A stretch of DNA of 64,000 bases, taken from an uncultured Methanobrevibacter sp. (lineage in GTDB: Archaea; Methanobacteriota; Methanobacteria; Methanobacteriales; Methanobacteriaceae). The stretch lies in assembly GCF_946408925.1 (NCBI RefSeq), contig NZ_CAMJUE010000001.1, positions 54,559 through 118,558 of the forward strand. Direction: 5' to 3'. Below are positions 38,459 through 47,760 of the stretch, piece by piece. The notes below the pieces were generated by a model that saw only the letters and a list, made by a program, of their open reading frames with translations, had not been told where the DNA came from and did no database searches. Position numbers and translations under genes: made by a program. Position 1 is the first letter of the stretch. Every line of letters begins with the position of its first letter.

Positions 38459-38505
38459 TTTTTTCAACAATCACTTTTTTTAATTATGGATGCTAAAATT
38501 ATATT

Positions 38506-39444
38506 ATGAAAAGGATTTTTAAGGCAATTGAGAATTATTATTTTATAATTATTATATTATTCGTGGTTATATCGTTAATATATCCAATTACATTTGAGTG
38601 GGTTTTGAGTAAGGTTAATGGTGTTAATGTAATTAATCTGCTTTTAAGTTTGGTAATTTTTACAATGGGTACTACTTTGAAATTTGATAATTTTGTAAAT
38701 GTATTCAAACATCCCCGTGAAATTGCAGTGGGAATTTCTGCACAATATATTATAATGCCCTTATTGGCATTTGTTCTTGCGAGTGCATTTTCTTTGGATG
38801 CCGCTTTAACAGTTGGTCTCATTCTGGTCGGAACCGTTCCTGGCGGAACTGCATCTGATGTGATAACATTTTTGGCGGGAGGTGATGTTGCATTGTCTGT
38901 ATCATTAACTGCAATATCTACTGTGATTTCTCCTATTCTGACTCCTGTAATCACATTATTGCTGATTGGAAACCAGATACATTTCAATCCTGTGGAAATG
39001 TTTATTTCAATTATTCAGATAGTTCTCATTCCAATAACCTTGGGATTGCTTTTGAATTATAAATTCCCAAGTTTCTGTGATAAATTAAAGGATTATTTGC
39101 CCGGATTGTCTTCACTGGTTGTTTGTATAATTGTTGCTGGAGTAATTGGAGCAAACAAGCAGGCAATCTTAACATCTTCAGGAATCATAATTGTTGTCAT
39201 TATATTGCAGTATTTCGCAGGAATGCTTTTAGGATTCATTGCAGGCTATTTGACTGGTATGAAAAGAAAACAAATTATTACTGTGGCTATTGAATTGGCA
39301 TTTCAGAATTCAGGTTTGTCCACAAACCTTGCAAAAATTCACTTTCCAAGTCTGGCCCAGGCAACAGTTCCTGGGGCATTATATTCTGTTTGGCAAAACT
39401 TGGCGGGATCTATTTTTGCATATGTCTTTAAAAAATATTATTAG
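38506..39444 (+). CDS. Bile acid:sodium symporter family (BASS) transporter
   Basis: Membrane transporter of 312 aa with about ten helices. Family motifs include GVNVINLLLSLVIFTMGTTL, LVGTVPGGTASDVITFLAGGDVALS (the crossover region with Gly and polar residues) and ELAFQNSGLSTNLA. The BASS family moves organic anions such as pantoate, pyruvate or bile acids with Na+. The substrate is not predictable here. The ATG has no clear ribosome binding site. It is convergent with the TMEM175-like pair across a palindrome. Confidence 0.9.
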   Translation: MKRIFKAIENYYFIIIILFVVISLIYPITFEWVLSKVNGVNVINLLLSLVIFTMGTTLKFDNFVNVFKHPREIAVGISAQYIIMPLLAFVLASAFSLDAALTVGLILVGTVPGGTASDVITFLAGGDVALSVSLTAISTVISPILTPVITLLLIGNQIHFNPVEMFISIIQIVLIPITLGLLLNYKFPSFCDKLKDYLPGLSSLVVCIIVAGVIGANKQAILTSSGIIIVVIILQYFAGMLLGFIAGYLTGMKRKQIITVAIELAFQNSGLSTNLAKIHFPSLAQATVPGALYSVWQNLAGSIFAYVFKKYY

Positions 39445-39445
39445 A

Positions 39446-39463
39446 ATTTCTCATATGAGAAAT
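39446..39463. terminator. 18-bp perfect palindrome between convergent genes
   Basis: The 20-bp gap between the BASS transporter and the TMEM175-like gene consists almost wholly of a perfect palindrome with 9-bp arms. It could form a hairpin on either strand and act as a two-way terminator, although no long T run follows. Confidence 0.4.
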
Positions 39464-39464
39464 C

Positions 39465-40034
39465 CTAAATGTTTCCTTTTATTTTTGGTATAATCCACAT
39501 TGCCACAATGGATAATAAGCAGCAAATGATGATTGCCGGCGGATAAGCCAAATATCCTATTATCATTCCAATAATGACTAAAACAATGGTCATTATGAAA
39601 ATGTAATCTTTCTGCAAAGCCAATTGCAGTGCTATATTGGCGGGGTCTGATTCTATTAGGAATTTTGATATGAGTTTGGAGAGTATTGCTGTTGTAATAA
39701 AACTTAATCCATATAAAAATTGCGGGAAGAATACAAAGAAATTCTCTGCAACAAATGTTGTAAGGTAAGGGAGAAGTGAAAATATGAATAATGTAATTCC
39801 CATGGTCCAGATGACTTTAGGATTAACTTTGTTTACAATGCTGAACAGATTGTTGTTGAAATTCCAGAAGTTAAAGCAAACAATAAAACTAATTGCATAA
39901 ATGACGAATTCATATTTTAATTCAAATAATGATTCCCAGGTTCCGGCTGATGCAAGAGGTATTTCCAAAACAATGATTGTAATGATGATTGCGAGAATTG
40001 CATCAATCAATGCCTCAAATCTTTCAGTTTCCAT
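39465..40034 (-). CDS. TMEM175/DUF1211-like potassium channel subunit (second copy)
   Basis: Membrane protein of about 189 aa with six hydrophobic helices. It starts METERFEALIDAILAIIITIIVLEIP, matching the first-helix signature of the TMEM175 family, where RxxxFxDAI lines the pore of prokaryotic K+ channels. I start at the ATG at 40034 because GGAGGGTTAATT lies before it. Its start overlaps the end of its paralogue by 11 nt, so both are co-translated. Confidence 0.85.
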   Translation of the reverse strand: METERFEALIDAILAIIITIIVLEIPLASAGTWESLFELKYEFVIYAISFIVCFNFWNFNNNLFSIVNKVNPKVIWTMGITLFIFSLLPYLTTFVAENFFVFFPQFLYGLSFITTAILSKLISKFLIESDPANIALQLALQKDYIFIMTIVLVIIGMIIGYLAYPPAIIICCLLSIVAMWIIPKIKGNI

Positions 40035-40602
40035 AATTAACCCTCCCTGTAAATCTTGCAATTATAATCCATAGGACGATTGACAAAAGACAGGTAATGT
40101 AAATTCCCGGAATATATATTGTATAAGTTAAGACAAAACCGATTATCAGAACAATCAGTGGAATGTTGTGAAGGGGGCTTGTAATCTCCAGTTCATGGAT
40201 ATTGCTGTAGGGATTGCTCTTAATAATAGTCCAATTTGCCATAGTGTTTAGAATATGCGTTATGATAAAAATCAATCCGAACATTGTCTCTGCAGGAATT
40301 GAATAAATATGATTTGCCAGCCAGATTGTAAAATAAGGTAGCAGTGATATTACAAATGTCATTATGCCATAAATCCACACTGTATTGTTGTCAATGTTTT
40401 CAACAACCTGAAATATGTTATGATTGGCATACCATATATTGTATAGTATTAAAAAACTAATTAAATATGCGATATAAATGCTTTTAAGTTCTAAAACAGC
40501 ACCTAATGTTGGTGCTGCCGGTTGAGGTATTTTTAAAACCAGAACCGTTATGATAATTGCGATAATCGCATCAAAAAATGTTTCAAATCTATTTGTTTCC
40601 AT
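40024..40602 (-). CDS. TMEM175/DUF1211-like potassium channel subunit (first copy)
   Basis: Six-helix membrane protein of 192 aa, paralogous to the downstream gene; both begin METxRFExxxDAIxAIIIT. Prokaryotic TMEM175 channels usually work as homotetramers; the coupled pair here may form a mixed channel. There is no ribosome binding site. A TTTATATT box lies about 26 bp before the ATG on the minus strand, so the mRNA is likely leaderless. Confidence 0.85.
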   Translation of the reverse strand: METNRFETFFDAIIAIIITVLVLKIPQPAAPTLGAVLELKSIYIAYLISFLILYNIWYANHNIFQVVENIDNNTVWIYGIMTFVISLLPYFTIWLANHIYSIPAETMFGLIFIITHILNTMANWTIIKSNPYSNIHELEITSPLHNIPLIVLIIGFVLTYTIYIPGIYITCLLSIVLWIIIARFTGRVNYGN

Positions 40603-40654
40603 ATAACAATATTTATAATTTTTAATATAAAAATATTAATTTATAGGTGATAGA

Positions 40655-42067
40655 ATGGATATGTTGATTGGTGGAAAACACATTGCCGGAGATGACAGGG
40701 AAGATGTAATAAATCCATATGATGGGGAAGTTATTGATAGTGTTCCAATAGCGCATCTGCAAACTGCACAGCTTGCAATCGATGAGGCAAATAAATCAAA
40801 AGAATCATTGGTTGAAATGTCTGCATTTAAGGTGTCAAACAAATTATTCAATGTTGTTGATAAATTAAGGCAACATAAACAGGAGTTTGCAGAACTGTTG
40901 ACATTGGAAGTTGGAAAACCAATTAATGAATCGTTAGTGGAACTGGACAGATCAATAGAAACACTTAAATTGGCCGCTGAAGAAGCAAAAAGAATATATG
41001 GTGAAAGCGTACCGTTGGATGCAGGATTGAATGGAAAAGGATTTTTTGCATTCACACAACGGCTGCCGTTAGGTGTGGTGGCAGCTATAACACCATTCAA
41101 CTATCCTTTAAACTTAACTATTCATAAGATAGCTCCTGCAATTGCCTGCAAAAATTCTGTGATTGTAAAGCCGCCAACCGAAGCACCTTTGACAGTAATG
41201 AAATTCTGTGAACTGTTAAATGAAGAATTTCCGGATGGTGTGGTCAATACTGTAACCGGATATGGTTCTGAGGTGGGCGACTATCTGGTATGCTCTCCGG
41301 ATGTTGATAAGATATCATTCACAGGAAGTGTGACAACAGGAATGATGATATCTCAGAAAGCAGGAATGAAGAAGGTAACACTCGAACTTGGTGGAAATGA
41401 TCCTATGGTTGTTTTAAAAGATGCAAATATTGATGATGCGGTGCGGGGTGTTATTAATGGAGCATTTCTAAATGCAGGGCAGGTCTGCATGGGTGTTAAA
41501 AGGATTATAATTGAAAATGAAATCGCTGATGAGTTTGCAGAGAAACTGGTTGGGGAAACTGAAAAACTGGTCATGGGAAATCCTTTAGATTCAAAAACCA
41601 CTCTTGGAACATTGATTTCTGAAAAAGCCGCAAAACAAGTGGAAGAAACGGTTAACAATGCAGTTAAAGATGGTGCAGAAATATTAACCGGTGGAATTCG
41701 TGATGGTGCATTTTACTCTGCAACAGTTATTGATAATGTGCGGGAAGATATGGATTTGGTGGTCAATGAAACATTTGGTCCTGTAGCACCAATAATGCGT
41801 GTGTCCTCCGTTGAAGAGGCGATAAATGTGGCAAATAATACTGAATATGGCCTTCAGGCAGGTGTCTTCACTAAAAGTTATTATGATGCAATGAAATGTG
41901 CTCAGGAAATAGAGGCGGGAACAGTTTTCATTAATAAACAGTCAACTTTCAGAACCGATAACATGCCATTCGGAGGATTTAAAAACAGTGGTGTGGGAAA
42001 AGAAGGAATAAAATATGCAGTAGATGAAATGACAAAAACAAAATTAATCGGATTGAATTTGAGATAA
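40655..42067 (+). CDS. cofA: NAD(P)-dependent aldehyde dehydrogenase, CofA-like
   Basis: Aldehyde dehydrogenase of 470 aa. Motifs are intact: ITPFNYPLNL, SFTGSVTTG, the catalytic Glu in LELGGNDP, the catalytic Cys in NAGQVCMG, and ETFGPVAP. In methanogens the closest characterised type is lactaldehyde dehydrogenase CofA, which makes lactate for coenzyme F420, so that is the preferred role. A non-phosphorylating glyceraldehyde-3-phosphate dehydrogenase or a succinate semialdehyde enzyme are alternatives. AGGTGATAGA precedes the ATG. It is monocistronic. Confidence 0.88.
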   Translation: MDMLIGGKHIAGDDREDVINPYDGEVIDSVPIAHLQTAQLAIDEANKSKESLVEMSAFKVSNKLFNVVDKLRQHKQEFAELLTLEVGKPINESLVELDRSIETLKLAAEEAKRIYGESVPLDAGLNGKGFFAFTQRLPLGVVAAITPFNYPLNLTIHKIAPAIACKNSVIVKPPTEAPLTVMKFCELLNEEFPDGVVNTVTGYGSEVGDYLVCSPDVDKISFTGSVTTGMMISQKAGMKKVTLELGGNDPMVVLKDANIDDAVRGVINGAFLNAGQVCMGVKRIIIENEIADEFAEKLVGETEKLVMGNPLDSKTTLGTLISEKAAKQVEETVNNAVKDGAEILTGGIRDGAFYSATVIDNVREDMDLVVNETFGPVAPIMRVSSVEEAINVANNTEYGLQAGVFTKSYYDAMKCAQEIEAGTVFINKQSTFRTDNMPFGGFKNSGVGKEGIKYAVDEMTKTKLIGLNLR

Positions 42068-42080
42068 ATTAAATATATTG

Positions 42081-42114
42081 ATAAAAAAAGAAAATAAGTG
42101 AGAATACTTATTTT
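42081..42114 (-). terminator. Terminator of the CsaA-like gene
   Basis: A 9-bp perfect stem (42091-42099 with 42106-42114, 6-nt loop) covers the stop codon of the minus-strand gene. On that strand it is followed by a T run (about 42083-42089). It may also help end the convergent aldehyde dehydrogenase transcript. Confidence 0.6.
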
Positions 42115-42830
42115 AAATAGTTTTCAACGAGATTACGTGTTTCATTTAAAGATTCCATTGGTATTCCTTTTGGCATTGCTCCAAGGTCGCCTTCAACATC
42201 TTTGAGGATATTTCCATTCATTCCTAAAAACATCCCTTCACTTACGATATCGCTGAATGATTGTGGTGGCAATAATGATACTCCAACTCTATTGTCATCT
42301 TTAACATTCATATCATTGGTTACAACGGTTATTGCACGTTTTCCAAGATTTACATTACAAAGCATTAAGTTTTCATTTTTTGGATGTTGGGTTACGCTCA
42401 TTACCTCTCCGACTTTAATGTCAACTCCCATTATAGGATCTTTAATCGGACCTAGTGCGAGTCTGTCTTTTAAGCCTATGATGGTATCAAGGAAAAATCT
42501 CACTTTTGCTATGTTTTCCTGTGTTTTTTCCCTGTCTTCTTTTGGAGCATTGCTCAAAAATTTTTTATTCCAATCAGAACCGCCTAAACATTCAATAATA
42601 TTTTTTGCTTTATCAATTAGTGCAGCAACATCTGGAGAATTTACCAATTCATCTCCTTCAAGGTAAGAATAAGTTAATGATTGAAAATCACTGTTCATCT
42701 GTTTTCCCAATTCAATAGCCTGTTTTTTATTCCAACTTCCTCTAAATGATGCGGTTGGAATGAGGTTTAAATAATTTTCTCTTGCTTTGCTTGCTACTAA
42801 AATCCTATAATCTTTTGTTGTATCCCACAT
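42108..42830 (-). CDS. tRNA-binding OB-fold protein, MetRS-beta/CsaA-like
   Basis: Archaeal protein of 240 aa. The N-terminal 120 residues are helical (WDTTKDYRILVASKAREN) and lack synthetase motifs. The C-terminal half (about 125-235) is an EMAPII/CsaA-type tRNA-binding domain with VDIKVGEVMSVTQHP and the SLLPPQSFSDIVSEGM stretch. It may assist a tRNA synthetase or act as a tRNA chaperone. GAGGA lies before the ATG. It is divergent from the PRC-barrel gene across 164 bp of AT-rich DNA. Confidence 0.85.
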   Translation of the reverse strand: MWDTTKDYRILVASKARENYLNLIPTASFRGSWNKKQAIELGKQMNSDFQSLTYSYLEGDELVNSPDVAALIDKAKNIIECLGGSDWNKKFLSNAPKEDREKTQENIAKVRFFLDTIIGLKDRLALGPIKDPIMGVDIKVGEVMSVTQHPKNENLMLCNVNLGKRAITVVTNDMNVKDDNRVGVSLLPPQSFSDIVSEGMFLGMNGNILKDVEGDLGAMPKGIPMESLNETRNLVENYLK

Positions 42831-42994
42831 TTCAAGTCCTCTTTTATGTCTAAATTATATTTTTATTTTATAATTAAATAAATTTTTTGTAAAAAAGCAA
42901 TTTAAAACTTTAAAAACATAAAGTATTTATATTAACAATTAAATAAAATAATACATATTTATTGATTTATTAATTTATTTACTTGGGTGTAAAC

Positions 42995-43399
42995 ATGGTA
43001 GAAGTTTCAAAATTACGCAGTTTAGATATTTATACCAACACAGGACATTATGTTGGTCGTGTAGAAGATGTAATACTTAATATTAGATTAGGAACAATTT
43101 CAAAATTACAAGTTAGAGCTATTGAACAACAACCAAAGCCTGCAGGTTTTATGAATTCATTTTTAGGAAGTATTCGTGGAGAAGTTCCTGAAGATAATAA
43201 TATGAGATCCTTCCAAAATGACTTATTGACAGTAGATTTTGATAAAGTTCAGGCTATTGGGGATATTATGTTAATCAACCCTAGAGATATCAAAAAAGTA
43301 AATCCGGAGCCACAAATCCCTGAAGCTGTTGTTCCTGGACCTGAAACTCAACAACCACAAGGCGAAACCCAAAGCCAATTTGAAACCGAAAGATTATAA
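42995..43399 (+). CDS. PRC-barrel domain protein
   Basis: Small protein of 134 aa. The N-terminal PRC barrel (about 3-95) has EVSKLRSLDIYTNTG and VGRVEDVIL. The C-terminal 35 residues are a Pro/Gln/Glu-rich tail. PRC-barrel proteins in archaea have been linked to RNA processing and to cell division (CdpB-type proteins that bind SepF/FtsZ); this tailed form may belong with the latter, which is inference. The ATG at 42995 follows GGGTG; the frame opens earlier at a TTG. Confidence 0.85.
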   Translation: MVEVSKLRSLDIYTNTGHYVGRVEDVILNIRLGTISKLQVRAIEQQPKPAGFMNSFLGSIRGEVPEDNNMRSFQNDLLTVDFDKVQAIGDIMLINPRDIKKVNPEPQIPEAVVPGPETQQPQGETQSQFETERL

Positions 43400-43450
43400 A
43401 ATATCTTTCTTCAATTCTTTTTTTATAACTTTTTTTAGAGTGTGATAACT

Positions 43451-44215
43451 ATGAAAGTAGGTATTATAGGCTGTGGAGCTATTGCTAATATTATAACCTC
43501 AAGTATAGTTCCGGAAGAAAACGGTATTGACATTGCATATTTTTTTGATAAGGATATTGAAAGGGCAGAAAATATTGCAAGTTTGGCCGGAGGTGTTGCG
43601 GTACTCAATTTTGAGGACATGTTGGATGATGTTGATTTGATTTTAGAATGTGCCGCGCCGGTTTCAGTTAAAGAATATGCGCCAATAGTTTTAAAACATG
43701 GCATTGACATGATTGTCATGAGTATCGGTGCATTGATGGATAATGACTTTTTTGCTGAATTGGAATCCTTGGCAAGACAACATAACGCTAAGATTCATTT
43801 GCCTTCAGGAGCTATTGTCGGTTTGGATGGAATTAAGGCAGTTGCCAAATTCGGTCTTAAAGAAGTAACTCTTGTTACAAGAAAATCACCAAAATCACTT
43901 GGAAAAGACATTGATGCTGAAGAGGTATTATTTGAAGGAAAGGCATCTGAAGCTGTTAAAGAATTCCCTTTAAACATTAATGTGGCTGCAACAATCAGTA
44001 TAGCATGTAAAAGAGATATTGATGTAAAAATCATTGTTGATCCTAATGTTAATAGAAATGTTCATGAAATTACAGCAAAAGGGGACTTTGGTGAATTTAA
44101 AACAAGAACAGAAAACTTCCCTTGTGAAGCAAATCCAAAAACCAGCATGCTTGCGGCACTTTCAGCAATCCGTTTACTTAAAAGTTTTAATGAAACAATC
44201 TGTGTGGGAATGTAA
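43451..44215 (+). CDS. nadX: L-aspartate dehydrogenase NadX
   Basis: NAD(P)-dependent dehydrogenase of 254 aa that oxidises aspartate to iminoaspartate, the substrate of NadA. The Rossmann motif GIIGCGAIAN is at the N-terminus, and the catalytic-domain motif HLPSGAIVGLDG near residue 116 is diagnostic. It replaces NadB, which needs oxygen or fumarate, fitting a strict anaerobe. I use the ATG at 43451; a GTG at 43442 belongs to the binding site GTGATAACT. It overlaps the next gene by 1 nt. Confidence 0.95.
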   Translation: MKVGIIGCGAIANIITSSIVPEENGIDIAYFFDKDIERAENIASLAGGVAVLNFEDMLDDVDLILECAAPVSVKEYAPIVLKHGIDMIVMSIGALMDNDFFAELESLARQHNAKIHLPSGAIVGLDGIKAVAKFGLKEVTLVTRKSPKSLGKDIDAEEVLFEGKASEAVKEFPLNINVAATISIACKRDIDVKIIVDPNVNRNVHEITAKGDFGEFKTRTENFPCEANPKTSMLAALSAIRLLKSFNETICVGM

Positions 44216-44937
44216 TGAAGGAATATGAAGTTTATTCTTCTTTGAAAGTTCCAAAAAACTCTAAAATCATTATTCGAATTGATGGAAGGGCATTTCATAA
44301 ATTGGCTTCTGATTTGGAGTTGGTAAAACCTTATGATGAAAATTTTTACAAGGTTATTGCCCGTGTTTGTGAGGATTTATTTACAGAATTCTCACCACTT
44401 TTTGTTTATACTTTTTCAGATGAAATAAGCTTACTTTTAGAAAATATTCCTTTTGAAGGCAGAATTGAAAAAATCAATTCGATTATTGCCAGTTTTGCCG
44501 CATCTTCTTTTGTTATAAATTATGGTGCTGATTTTAAAAAGCCTCCTTCTTTTGATTCAAGAATAATTCCAATTAATGATGAAGATATTTTAAAGTATTT
44601 CAAGTGGCGGCAGGATGAGTCATGGAGGAATTGTGTAAATTCACATGGCATTTCATACCTTAAAACTATCTATTCAAATACTCAAGCGAATGATAAAATA
44701 AAAGGCATGAAGTTAAATGAAATACATGAATTATTGTTCCAAAATGGAATTAACTTGAACAATGTCGAAACCTATAAAAAACGCGGAATCGGAATATATA
44801 GGAAAAATAAAAAAATCGAAGGTTTCAATAAAAAAGAAAATAAAAAACAAATATCCTACAGAAGCTATGTTTACACTGATTGGGAGCTTCCTAAATTCAA
44901 TCAAGATTTCTTTAAAGATATAGGGGTGATAAAATGA
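44215..44937 (+). CDS. tRNA(His) guanylyltransferase-like, Thg1/TLP family
   Basis: Reverse (3'-to-5') polymerase of 240 aa. Members add G-1 to tRNA(His) or repair tRNA 5' ends. The two-metal motifs are present: RIDGRAFHKL near residue 22 and the TFSDEISLLL palm motif near 66, along with WRNCVN. In archaea Thg1-like proteins often act in 5' repair and may work with template-dependent addition. The ATG overlaps the nadX stop by 1 nt, and the next gene overlaps by 4 nt, so all three form an operon. Confidence 0.93.
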   Translation: MKEYEVYSSLKVPKNSKIIIRIDGRAFHKLASDLELVKPYDENFYKVIARVCEDLFTEFSPLFVYTFSDEISLLLENIPFEGRIEKINSIIASFAASSFVINYGADFKKPPSFDSRIIPINDEDILKYFKWRQDESWRNCVNSHGISYLKTIYSNTQANDKIKGMKLNEIHELLFQNGINLNNVETYKKRGIGIYRKNKKIEGFNKKENKKQISYRSYVYTDWELPKFNQDFFKDIGVIK

Positions 44938-45626
44938 GTTTTATATCAAAAATATTCGGAAACAATAATCAGGAATTCAACGAAGTTAGAGTTGACCGTG
45001 AAGTTTTGGAATCTGTAATATACTACTCAAAAAAAGCTTATCCCAATGAATTTTTAGCATTCTTTGATGGACAAATTAAAGATAAAATACTTTATATCAC
45101 AGGATTGCTGTTTGTTCCCGGTGAAACCTGTGAAACTGGAGCAGTAGTGCATACGGAATTGATTCCTATGAATACAAAATACATGGGATCGGTTCACTCT
45201 CACCCTGGGCCAAGTGCATTGCCTTCGGATGCAGATTTAGTAACCTTCTCAAAACATGGATACTTTCACATGATTGTTTGTCTTCCATATTCATTACAGA
45301 CCTTTAAGTCATATGACAGATACGGTCAGCCTATGAAATATACCTTAGGTGATTATGGGCATTTGATAGAAGATAATTCCGATGACTTTTTTGACGAAAG
45401 TGATGTTGTAACCGATGACGATGTTTTTAAACCTGGATTTTTTGATGAAAAAGATGATGAATTCTTTAAAATGCTGGATGATGAGAGAAAAAATCATTAT
45501 GAAGAGTTTGAAAAACAAAATCAAGTGGAAATAATATCAAACACTCAGATGCCAAATAACCATGTAATCAGGATTGAGTTAAATCCCGATGGCAGTGTTA
45601 AAAAAATAAGTAAAAATAAAAAATAA
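44934..45626 (+). CDS. JAB/MPN+ metalloprotease (JAMM) with charged C-terminus
   Basis: Protein of 230 aa. The N-terminal domain (about 15-135) has a full JAMM zinc site: Glu in PNEFLAFF and HSHPGPSALPSDAD. Archaeal JAMM proteins remove SAMP ubiquitin-like modifiers or act as sulfur-carrier proteases. The C-terminal 95 residues are acidic and repeat FDE/DDE motifs, ending in a small beta segment with basic residues. ATGA overlap with the Thg1-like gene suggests coupled expression, possibly linked to tRNA thiolation; that link is inference. Confidence 0.9.
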   Translation: MSFISKIFGNNNQEFNEVRVDREVLESVIYYSKKAYPNEFLAFFDGQIKDKILYITGLLFVPGETCETGAVVHTELIPMNTKYMGSVHSHPGPSALPSDADLVTFSKHGYFHMIVCLPYSLQTFKSYDRYGQPMKYTLGDYGHLIEDNSDDFFDESDVVTDDDVFKPGFFDEKDDEFFKMLDDERKNHYEEFEKQNQVEIISNTQMPNNHVIRIELNPDGSVKKISKNKK

Positions 45627-45654
45627 AAAACAATTATGGTGAAAAATTGTTTTT
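45626..45654. terminator. Two-way terminator between JAMM gene and serA
   Basis: A 10-bp perfect stem (45626-45635 with 45645-45654, 9-nt loop) fills the gap between two convergent genes. A run of T follows on the plus strand, and runs of A before it give T on the minus strand, so it can serve both. Confidence 0.65.
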
Positions 45655-47228
45655 TATAATTCTAATCCAATAGCTTCATAAACATTATCTAAGGATTGGA
45701 TTTTTTTAATAACATCTTTTGGAATTTCTTTATCTAAAGTTAGAACCATTATAGCTCTTCCGCCTTTTTCATCTCTTCCAACTTGCATAATTCCAATGTT
45801 AACTCCATGTTCGCCTAATGAAGTTCCAATTTTACCAATACTTCCAGGAACATCTTCATATTTTGCAATAAACATGTGTCCTTCTGGAATAACATCTACC
45901 CAGTAACCATTAACTTTTAAAATTCTAGCTTCGTGTAAATGGGTTCCTTCAGCTGAGAAGGTGTCATTTTCACTTTTTGCAATAACTTTAATCAATGAAT
46001 CGTATCCTTTAGCATTGTTTTTTCTGCCTTCTGTAATGCTTATTCCTCTTTCTTTAGCAACTAAAGATGCATTGACTGCATTTACTGGAGAACTTAAGAA
46101 TGGATTTACAGCACCTTGTATGACAGTTCTTGTTAAAATTTCAAGATTTTCAATTTCTGCTAATTCACCACTGTAAACAATTTCGATTTCTTTGATTTTT
46201 CCGTTTACGGCCTGTGAAATGAAACTACCTAATTTTTCACATAATTCCATGTATGGGGCTAACTCTTGGTAAGTATTATTGTCGATACGTGGCATGTTTA
46301 ATACATTTTTAGGATTGTTTCCTTTAATCAATTCAATGATTTCATCAGCTACAATTATTGCAGCATCTCTTTGTGCTTCTTTGGTTGAAGCAGCAATGTG
46401 AGGTGTTAATACGATATTGTCGAGTTCAAATAATTTTGAATCTTCAGCTGGTGGTTCCTTTTCATATACGTCCAGTGCAGCTCCACCAATCTTATTATTT
46501 GCTAATGCATCGTATAATGCATCTTCATCAATGATTCCACCACGGGCACAGTTTACAATGTATGCAGTATCTTTCATTATTTCAAATTGCTCTTTGGAAA
46601 TTGAATGTTCAGTTTCAGGAGTTAATGGAACGTGAATTGTAATAAAATCTGAATTTTTAAGCACTGTGTCTAAATCAGTTAATTCCACACCCATTTGTTT
46701 TGCGACTTCTTCAGGCAAGTATGGATCATATGCCATTGCATCCATTCCAAATGCTTTGCATCTGTTGACCACTTGTGAACCGATTCTTCCCATACCTATT
46801 ACACCAAGGGTTTTGTTTCTAAGTTCAACACCCATGAATTTCTTTTTCTCCCATTTGCCTTCTTTAACAGATTTGTCTGCAATGGAAATTTTACGGGCCA
46901 TGCTTAAAATCAATCCCATTGTGTGTTCTGCTACAGTTACGGAAGTTGATTCAGGTGAGTTTACAACCATGATACCTTTTTCGGTTGCTGCATCAAGGTC
47001 AATGTTGTCTACTCCAACACCTGCTCTTGCAATGATTTGTAGATTGTCAGCTTTTTTAATAATGTCTGCTGTTAATTTTGTCCGGCTTCTTACAATAATT
47101 CCATTATATTCATGGATGGTATCTGCTAATTCTTCAGGAGTAATTTCAGTATCTACGACGACTTCAGCTACTTCCTTTAAATTTTCAATACCTTTTTCGT
47201 TAATAGCATCAGCGATAAGTACTTTCAT
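45654..47228 (-). CDS. serA: D-3-phosphoglycerate dehydrogenase SerA
   Basis: First enzyme of serine synthesis, oxidising 3-phosphoglycerate with NAD+. The 524-aa protein is the long form: catalytic and Rossmann domains (about 1-310) with [10 protein letters not shown], the catalytic Arg in NCARGGI, and the Glu and His in LTPHIAAST. An intervening substrate-binding domain (about 315-445) and a C-terminal ACT domain (about 450-524), where serine feedback is usual, follow. The ATG follows GGTGAAAAT. It stands alone. Confidence 0.97.
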   Translation of the reverse strand: MKVLIADAINEKGIENLKEVAEVVVDTEITPEELADTIHEYNGIIVRSRTKLTADIIKKADNLQIIARAGVGVDNIDLDAATEKGIMVVNSPESTSVTVAEHTMGLILSMARKISIADKSVKEGKWEKKKFMGVELRNKTLGVIGMGRIGSQVVNRCKAFGMDAMAYDPYLPEEVAKQMGVELTDLDTVLKNSDFITIHVPLTPETEHSISKEQFEIMKDTAYIVNCARGGIIDEDALYDALANNKIGGAALDVYEKEPPAEDSKLFELDNIVLTPHIAASTKEAQRDAAIIVADEIIELIKGNNPKNVLNMPRIDNNTYQELAPYMELCEKLGSFISQAVNGKIKEIEIVYSGELAEIENLEILTRTVIQGAVNPFLSSPVNAVNASLVAKERGISITEGRKNNAKGYDSLIKVIAKSENDTFSAEGTHLHEARILKVNGYWVDVIPEGHMFIAKYEDVPGSIGKIGTSLGEHGVNIGIMQVGRDEKGGRAIMVLTLDKEIPKDVIKKIQSLDNVYEAIGLEL

Positions 47229-47415
47229 ATTTTCACCATAATTTTAAAATATTTAATAATAAATATTAATTAAATTTATGTGTTTTATTATATTTAAAAG
47301 GTATTATTATATGTGAAAATTTCATCATGTTCAGATTTTTTTTAGAAATTAATTATCATTAAAATAACAAATAATTATATACTACTGTGATAAATTATTT
47401 AAATGGTGATAAACT

Positions 47416-47754
47416 ATGGTGTCAGTAGATGAATATGTAATTTCCACTGCAAATGATGTGCCAGGTTATAGAATTGTCGAAACAAAAGGTTTTATATATG
47501 GTTTGACTGTTAGAAGTAGAGGTGTGGGCGGACAAATTGGTGCAGGTATTAAATCTCTATTTGGAGGAGAAATAAATCAATATGTGACCATGATGGAAGA
47601 GTCCCGTGATGAGGCATTAAAAAGAGCAATTGATCATGCAAAAGAGTTAGGTGCTAACGGTATTGTTGCAATCAGATTTGACTCAAATGAAATTTCAGAT
47701 GTAATGCAGGAAATCCTGGTATATGGAACCGCAGTTGTTGTTGAAAAGGAGTAG
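47416..47754 (+). CDS. YbjQ/UPF0145 family protein
   Basis: Small protein of 112 aa with the UPF0145 (YbjQ) pattern: TANDVPGYRIVETKGFIYGLTVRS at the front, a Gly-rich loop, then SRDEALKRAIDHAKELGANGIVAIRFD. The family is thought to form pentameric rings and has been called heavy-metal-binding, but its function is not settled. GGTGATAAACT precedes the ATG, and TTATATACTA at 47375-47384 is a promoter. The next gene starts 6 nt downstream. Confidence 0.92.
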   Translation: MVSVDEYVISTANDVPGYRIVETKGFIYGLTVRSRGVGGQIGAGIKSLFGGEINQYVTMMEESRDEALKRAIDHAKELGANGIVAIRFDSNEISDVMQEILVYGTAVVVEKE

Positions 47755-47760
47755 GATACT

